Assembly (NCBI GenBank): GCA_032622095.1
Contig: CP136069.1
Coordinates: 39,720,194-39,784,193 of the forward strand
Length of the DNA: 64,000 nucleotides
Direction of reading: 5' to 3'
From: Siphonodentalium dalli
Taxonomy: Eukaryota; Mollusca; Scaphopoda; Gadilida; Siphonodentaliidae
This document shows positions 12,301 through 21,300 of the stretch, one piece after another; the stretch's first letter is position 1; each line of letters opens with the position of its first letter. Both the position numbers and the translations under genes were made by a program. The notes under the pieces were generated by a model that saw only the letters and a list, made by a program, of their open reading frames with translations, was not told the origin of the DNA and ran no database searches.

Positions 12301-15300
12301 CTGACATAGTAGAAACAGCCAATCACCGCTCAGTGTTAGCATCGATGTCCTTATTTTAATATTCATTATGACCTGACCTCGATTCTAACACTGAGCGGTG
12401 ATTGGCTGTTTCTACTCTATCCGTGTATATATCGTTATCATTACTGGGGTGAATGGGCTAAATTTGTGCGACTCCCGAGCGATGGTGAAACGTTGAATTT
12501 CTACAGAGCCCCTTGTCTATATAATGTTCCATTAACACGAAGAAGGCGCGTATATAGAGCGGCGTATATGGGCAGTGCAAAAGGGGGGCGGACAGCGGAG
12601 CGTGTTACAGGCCCCTGTGGACGAGGAGTGATGACTATAGCTCCAACAGAGACTTCATCTCAAGTGAGCTAAAAAAGCAACATTGGGACCCAAAGAAACA
12701 ATGCATGGCCATGTGCATGGCGTCATAGGCATGGAACAGAAAAGAGCGTTCTGTGTTAGTCTATTCCTGATATGGTAGAAATAAAGAGAATTTGTTTCAG
12801 TCCTGTGTGAAAAATTGAAAACAACTCGAAAATGACTGCGACCGTGGTAAGTATTATTCAGAGCATACTAGGTATATCAGTATTTTGTGTATTTATCATC
12901 CTATCTTATACCTCCTTCCAAATTATGTAGACAAAACTTTGAAGCCAGAATGAGCCATGTCCATTGAATCAAATGTCCGTTTAATAAAGAAACGGTTAAT
13001 GGAATTGATTTATTACCTGCAGATTTTGCTCGCTTTGCAGGAGGTTTTTTCTTGTAAGATGAACTGTATGTTGAATCCTGGCTGAGAGCTGATGGTGATC
13101 TCCCGCGAACCTCAACTAAAACAGAGCATATAAAAGTATAACCATTCATGCCTAGTTATCATTAATGTGGTGAGAATATTGATTTATCTCATTCTACAAG
13201 ATTTAAATAAAACTTATCTAGATCTTTTACCTCACATTATGGGAATGTAGAGGCATGGAAGACAGCAGGCATTATGTAGGTTAATGGTTATTTTGAGCCA
13301 ACCAAAAAAATGTAAATGTACAACTAGAACTGTGAATTTTTGCTTCAAATATGAAATATATAGAATTAAATTGAACAAGAGACAGATCTAGCTGCATTGT
13401 GCAAATATCCAATACAATAATCAACTAGAAATCGCATTTGATATACAGCGTCGAGTTGCGGTAACTATGGCAAACATGGGCTTGGATTGAAAATGAATTA
13501 ATTTTACTGGCTCTCATACACAACACTTTTAAGCAAGTCTGACATAACAAATATTCCCCTGTGAACCGACTCACCAACGTTATTGTTCTATCACGATCAA
13601 AATTCATAAAAATTAACTATTTAAGGACTGTAATGCTGACCAAATTGCACTGCCTTGGTTGGTTTTGTGCCAATGTCATCTGTAGATGGCTGTCGCTCGC
13701 TTGACAGCCCATGCATGAACCGACCTTGCCGAACTGTAAGTCAATTTTTTTTTAAAAATAACTAAGTACTCACTATGCCCTCTGGTTGCTTCAGTTACAT
13801 CCCGAGGAGAATTCGCTTTACGTCGTCTGGGTGCTGATTTCACATTCCTGCAAGAAAACATATTCAACATTAATTTTATGGCAAAGAGCTGGATATTCCA
13901 GAAAAAATATCTGAAATAGATTCTTAATTTCCCAATGCAATTTTATTTCTGACTGTTCATACATATGCCAAAGATGAAAGAAATGTGGGTCCTCCTCAAG
14001 AAATAACTTGAATTGAAAAAACTTATTTATGGTGGCCATCTTGGATGCCATCTTTAAACATTAAAATGAGCAATCTCCAGTCAGGTTGGAATCACCAGAA
14101 ATGGGACTCAGCACGAAATAAACAAAAACAGAACTGCCCAAATATTTCTGAAATGAAAGTGTCAATGACACTGTAGCTCAACTTGGGAAGGAGTTAATTT
14201 TTGCTGAGCAATGAATAGAATGATAAAGAAGGAGGAAAGTAAACTAATTATTTGCTGAGCAATGAATAGAATGATAAAGAGGAAGGAAAGTAAACTAGTG
14301 GTCACCACGAAAATCCATATGAAGTTTTGTGATGATCGGATGAGAGATGTGGTGTGTAGTCTTCGCCGAAGTGTTTAGTCATACAAAGAGTAAATTCAAA
14401 GATGGACGCTGGTGGCCATGTTTTTCAATGAATTTCGGAAAAAATATGAGGCTCCCATCTAGATGTCACCCCGAAGATCCATATGAAGTTACTTGCTGAT
14501 CGCATGACGGATATGGTATGTAGGGCGTGCCAAAGGATTTAGTTATGCAAAGAGTAAATTGCAAGATGGCCGCTGGCGGCCATAATTTTTACAAAATTTC
14601 GGTCAAAATAGGCAGCTCCCATCTAGAGGTCACCCAGAAAATCCATATGAAGTTTGGTGATCATCAGATGAGGAATGTGGTCTGTAGGGTGTGACAAAGG
14701 ATTTAGTCATGCAATGTTTTTCATCGAAAATTGTTCAAATTTGATAGCTCCCATCTACAGTTGATTCTAAAAACCGGTATGCCTGTACATTTTCGAATCA
14801 AATCTCAAATAAATTCGGGCTCCGGGGTGTGCTGATGGATTCAAATTTGAAATCAAAGCTGCTAGCTACATATGAAGAAGGGTGAATATCGGATATGGGA
14901 TGCGGCCTGTAGGGCGTGCCGAAAGAAATTGTTGACGCACGCACGGACACACGGCGGATGCTAACCTATATGGCAACAGCTCAAACTTTACGTTGTAATT
15001 TAAGTTGAGCTAAAAAAAAAACCTATGCCCCAACTTCCCTGAGCAGTAATCTTCGATCAGGTCAATCAATATAAATGAAATCTATTTTACATCAAAATTC
15101 TAATGCATAAAATGACACTATTTTGAATGAATAGTGCCACACGAAACGCACTATATCTTAATTGTTTGATGCTGAATGTTCTATCCATTGATTTCATATA
15201 TTGTTATATATATGTTAATTAAATAATTATATTAAAAATGTTTGTTAAATTTTCAACAACAAAGTTCTTCTGTAAAAACCATGTTATAAATTATTTATTC

Positions 15301-18300
15301 ATTGGAGGTCTGGAAAGCTGACTGCATTATTAACGCGGCGTATGTAGTACACACCGGTAGCCCAATCTAGCCATCGATCTACATTGTATATATACGTCGA
15401 TTGATTTGGCAATATGTTAGAGATCGATCAGGCAACAACATTTCAAACGCGGAAATATTCGACCTGCATGGGTGCCTGTTTTTGGTAAACCACAAAAAAT
15501 TTCCCCGAAATGTATCGCCCATGCAGATATACAAATTTTCTTCAATCGGTGCAACGATCGTTGAAATAGCTTAATTTGAACAACATGAAAGACGCCCATC
15601 ATATTCAGATAAAATGATTTTTGAAACGCCGAATTTATTTGGTTCAGAATACACCTTCCGATATCCCAATATCTTAGCTGGTTTTCGTATGAGCAGACTA
15701 CGGCATATAAACAACACCCATAAGTCGGTAAGCCAATCCTGAAAATTTAAAGTTTCGTTGCACCCCCGCCTGACCCCTACCCCCCTCGCATTTTTCATTT
15801 CTATATATCGAAACGGCGGGTGTCATCTGCCGGTCACAATAATACTAATATTCCGTTGTAAAAGGTGTCCAAAGTTTATAAAAATCAACGGAGACTACTC
15901 TGAGCTTCTATATCAAGTTCTACCAGGCCCGGTTCCGTGGTTTTAGTGCTAGAGGTCAAAGTTCTGGAGTAGCATTCCATAAAATGAAGTCATGAATTAT
16001 TCATGAATTCCATATATTTGCGAACGTTAATCACCGAGGTTTGCCGATTGTTGCTACTCCAGAATTTGTACCTGGAGCACTAAAACCACAGAACCGGGCT
16101 GGATGAATCTCTGAAACAACGGAACGGATCTGGATAAATTCAATACGGCCGCGACTCAGTTATCTCGCTTATATGGAGCACTGAAAATGAATTTGGTTTT
16201 ATTTATATCTGCTAAACTCATATAATGACAAGCAAGTGTACAACGGTGGACAAAGATACACCACCAGTTGTTGTTTTGTCATGGTTGCACTAAAACTAGT
16301 ATACTGGTGCACAGACCCAAGGGGAAAATTACTAAAATACCAATATAGACTATACCAGTATACTGGTATAGTCTATATTGGTATTTTAGCAATTTTCCCC
16401 AGGGGCATGTGCACTGGTGGTGTACCTTTGTCCATTTTCACGTGACATAGAAAAATCTGATACATTGTCCCAATTTTTTCATAACTTTTCAAACTTATTA
16501 CGCCCCATCGCCAATCGGACAACGTTTGATAGGAAACGTATCATCACATATTTTCAGTTTAACATAAAATAGGTCCTATTGCAGTTCGCAAATGCTTGGC
16601 ACACTGTTACAGTATGGCTATTCACAGGTCGTGATGATTGTTTGGCATTGTTGTATTGGACGAAGACATGGGAAGTTTTTTAAACTATAATATTGTTGAT
16701 CGAAGCAAAATTGTTGAAATGATAATGAATTGAAGGGCCAAACAAGTTTGAATCGTCATGCAAATTTTGGGTAAAGTCGACAAAATTTCGGGAATTATGT
16801 GAAAATAGAAAGGGGTATCGCACCAGTTCTTGTTTTATCTTGTCCGTACATATGGCCTGGTTATGATATATGTCAAACAGATAACAATGACGCAAACATG
16901 CAGCCACGGGCCTCTATTATCTTACCACAGATGGAGGGACAATATAGGTCGAGACTCGGAGTAGTCTCTCCTACTTTTCTGAACATTTGAAAACTTTTTA
17001 TAACCGACATCTTGATATTTAGAAACAAGAAAACAAATGTCAGAAATGGTAGCGCGCTCAAGATCATATATTATATACCCATGATTGTAATTATTGACAT
17101 AATAATGTAAAGGACAATAAACGAAATTGAAATTCCCAACTACACCTTTTACCGGACTCGGCCTCTGGGTCGCAGTTCGACTTTTAAATCCGTCCCAAAA
17201 ATTCCCATTTCTATAAATAAAACCTCCAGACCCAGGCGAAACAAGAATCTCTACATTAGTATACACGCGGAGCGCGAAATGAACAATGCGAGGGGTGCAA
17301 CTAAAGAAAGCGTATATTTTGAGAATTGGCTCACGGACTTCCGTCAGATCTCTTTGATACCAAAAACATTGTCATTTTAGACACTCGTTGAAAGCGGTCT
17401 ATTTTATAATTAGTATGTCCGTCCACCCGTCCGTCCGTCGGCAATTTTGTCTCCAGTAATAACTTTAGTATTCGTTTCTCGATCGACTCAAAGCTTGTGT
17501 GTGTGCCCGGTTTAACCACAGGGAAACAGACTGTCAAGTTCCGATATATAGGGTCGGTCCGACAAATTTTGCCTGAGCAACTAAATTTATCTTGTCATAA
17601 TAAATCACCATATACAAAGGTGAAGAGTTGTCTTCGCCACCAAGTCCCCCCCCCCCAAATACACAAATAATAAAGACCCACATCTGCATGTATGGGCATA
17701 AATTACCACTATAATTACGTCACTATCTTATACCTGGCGTATTGCTATCTTACCTTGATTGATTATAAATCCTGTGGAGAATGTGATGTTGTTCGTTGAT
17801 AATTTCCACGGATGATTTGGGTCTGTATGCCTGTGGTCCGTTCACATCTAGCTCCACCGATCTACTGGATAGTCGCGGCTGCGCCGACGTATATTGATGT
17901 TTGCCCTCTATGTCACCTAGCGGGCGGTTCTACAAAACATATTGGGTGGTATATACTGCATTGAATGGACTCATTATTGTTTAATAAGATAATGGGGTCC
18001 TTCATCGGGGGGTCCTTTGGTTTATCAATTAGTTATTCTAGCGAAGTCTAGATAAGATCTTTCCCTTTGCCAAAGACGATGCGCGCTACACGATATATCA
18101 ATTGGAGGGACACAAGTGCCAACGTGCAGGTATTGTGTTCAATGAAAAGAGACACAATTCGAAGTAGTGTGTGTTTAAACCGTATTATGAGTTAAGGGTG
18201 GACAGGAAGTGTTTGTATAATTTCTTGTTATTCGGAATGCCATACACTGATTTCAGTTACTTAAAGGGGGACTAGCTGTATATACTCAAATTTCCATTAT

Positions 18301-21300
18301 TTGGGGAATTTGTTTAGCCTGAAGTAATAATAAGTACTTAATTTACCAATATGCTATTGCAAGTGTGAGTATCATTGAAATGGACATCGTCTGGAATAAA
18401 ACATGTTAGTCGATCAAAATATGTCAACTTTCGCTGTCTGAGTATACGACCAGACTGGAATAAAAATATTTACTGATGCCATCAAAACCGGAATGCAATG
18501 AATAGAACGCTCGTCGTCGAAATATTCTAGTACACTTTTGAGGCAAATGAATCAAATAAAATGTTACATTATAAGCATATATACTTATCCCAGACAATTA
18601 TTAATTTTATTACGCCCTCTATATAGGGTGTATACTGCGAGGCTGATCTGACGCTGTCATATGAGCTATGGGGTAACTATGATTAATAACGTACTCGTTC
18701 TATAGTCAGTGGGTGTCTCGAGTCGTAGAAATTTCAAACCCAAAGGGGTGCAAATGGATTTTTTCGGACTTTTTGGACATTCTGGTTTAAGGGGTGCAGT
18801 AGGAAATTTAAAGGTGGGCACCACCCACAAAGACATACTAACAACGTCCCTGTCGTGCGATCTAATTTTAATATCAGTTCTGCGTGTACTGTTTTTGAAG
18901 GGGTGGTGACATACCAGTACCATGTGCACATATAGTGCAAATACATAAAGCTGTATCATGTATCACTACTGTTACACTAGAGCAAAGAAACCGTACATTA
19001 TTATATACACGCAGATATAGGTGCATGCACAGGCAGGTATACTGCGGGTGCAAATTTATGTTAAAGTTGAAAAGCAATGCAAGTAAGTTGTCGTTCAAAC
19101 ATTAATCAGGGCTGATCCTATAAGTTAACATTACACGTGTGCTAAGAATTTTAATGGGTATTAGCCTTATAGAAATCTCGTCAATCACAAAAGGACATAA
19201 TCTTTGATTATATAGAACTATATAATGAGGTCGGTATTCGTCTAGAGGCCAAACACATGCGTTATCTCGTTTCTGAAAACATCGCTGATATGAACAGGGC
19301 AGTAATACACCCCTGGTCAAGTAATCCTGCTAGTCTGCTATGATGTTGGGGGTCCTGCTGAATCGATATTATGCTGGTATGGTAAAATGATGCCGTTAAG
19401 AAAAAGTACCGTTTTTATCCTTAGTTGTCATTTTCGCGGTGTGTGGCTAAGTCGAGCGATTTGAGAAAAAGCCAGTGTCTGTATATGAAAAATTCAAGAA
19501 CATATGTGACCCGCCATATCAAATCCAGTCGTAAGTCGGGATTTTTTTATCCTGTGCCATTGCATTCTCTTATATATGCGAGTCGACCATAGGTCGCCTC
19601 GCATATATAAGAGAATGCATTGGCCTAACAATTTTTTATCATTTTTTAAAAATAAATATTTCTTACAATTTTTGGGACATAAAATAAAAAACATCCATTA
19701 CCCTGCAGGGAGCCCCACACATATATAGAAGCATATAGAAGAGTGTCGTCTACCCATGTTTGTCTGGGGCTCTGTATGGGTGAAATTATAAAATTGTTAA
19801 AGAATACAAGAAAAAATTATTAAAATTGTAAAAAATTGTTAGGCCAATGCATTCTCTTATATATGCGAGGCGACCTATGGTCGACTCGCATATATAAGAG
19901 AATGCATTGGCACAGGGTAAAAAAAAAATCCCGACTTACGACTGGATTTGATATGGCGGGTCCCATATGAAAATTCAAGAACATATGTATTTTTGAAAAC
20001 AAATCATAATGGCTGCACTAGTTTGGACTATGTATATACACGCACGAACAGTGTATCCATTGCATTGCTAATCTCATATCGAAGTCATAAGTGAAAGTGA
20101 AACTGACACCATTGTAGAGGATATATCTCGGGTACGTGTACTCAAATAGAAATTATGTGCCATGAGTTTAATGTTCACCTTTCGACGACCTTAAGATCCT
20201 GTCCGACATACTCGACACGCAAAGGTAAAAAATGCATATCTTTCGCTATAACGATAATGGTGACACAAATGTCAAGAACCGTTTGCGCCCCTCCTATATA
20301 TAGCCACACCATTTGGCTACGTCCCTGAAATTTGGACCTGGTCCTCCATTTTGGCTTAGAGTATCATTTCTTGAATACGACTCTCTATATAGACCCTTTA
20401 TTTCTTGTCATATCAAACAAGAATCCTTCACATCCCTCCTATATAGCACCATCGCTTAAAGAAGCAGCTATACCTTCCTGAAGTTTGAACATTGTCTTCC
20501 TTTTGTTTACTGAATCTTACTCTGCAAAAACCTCTTCCAGTCCACATATAGCTAGCCTTATACCAATATTGATTATAATATTAAACAATATTGGCTACGT
20601 CCCTGACATTTGGTCCTGCATGTTCTTCCATTTTGGCTTAGAGTATCATTTCTTGAATACGACTCTATATAGACCCTTTATTTCTTGTTATATCAAACAA
20701 GAATCCTTCACATCCCTCCTATATATATAGCGCCATCGCTCGACTTAGCCACACACCGCGAAAATGACAACTTAAGAAAAAACGGTAATATTATATATTA
20801 AATATATTATACCCTTTAAGTTTATGCATGGTAGGTCAGTTGGCCCAATCACAGATCACTCGGTTTCCTGTTGGTGCAGTTGGTATAATGAATTATGTTG
20901 GGTTTTCACAAAAAAAATTCAATAGATCTTGGGGAATCCAGATCTATCCCAAATTAATTGACTTTGTAATAATTTGTATATATTGAGAAATTATATATTA
21001 GAAATTATGAAAATGGGTGGCATTGGAAAATGGGCATGTGTTGGGCTCCTGGTGCTGCGAAGAAGAATACCATATAGCCGGTTGTATTGTTAATCTCCCG
21101 GAAACACACCGGAATAAAAAGTCCCGCCGAAAGTCCGGTGTGACAAAAAAAATCCCATCTAAATTTCGTCGAACCAAAAATATATCTTGATCAGTTCAGA
21201 AATCGAAATCCCACCGGGATTCCGGAAAATCCCGGAACTTTACCGAAATCCCTGCATTGACATGAACCAGGAATCCCAGTGATATTTTCTGCGGGATCTT

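Noticed and set aside
20870-20895. tRNA A-box-like sequence 'ttggtgcagttggtataatg'
   Set aside because: No B box or cloverleaf follows; no tRNA or SINE can be supported.
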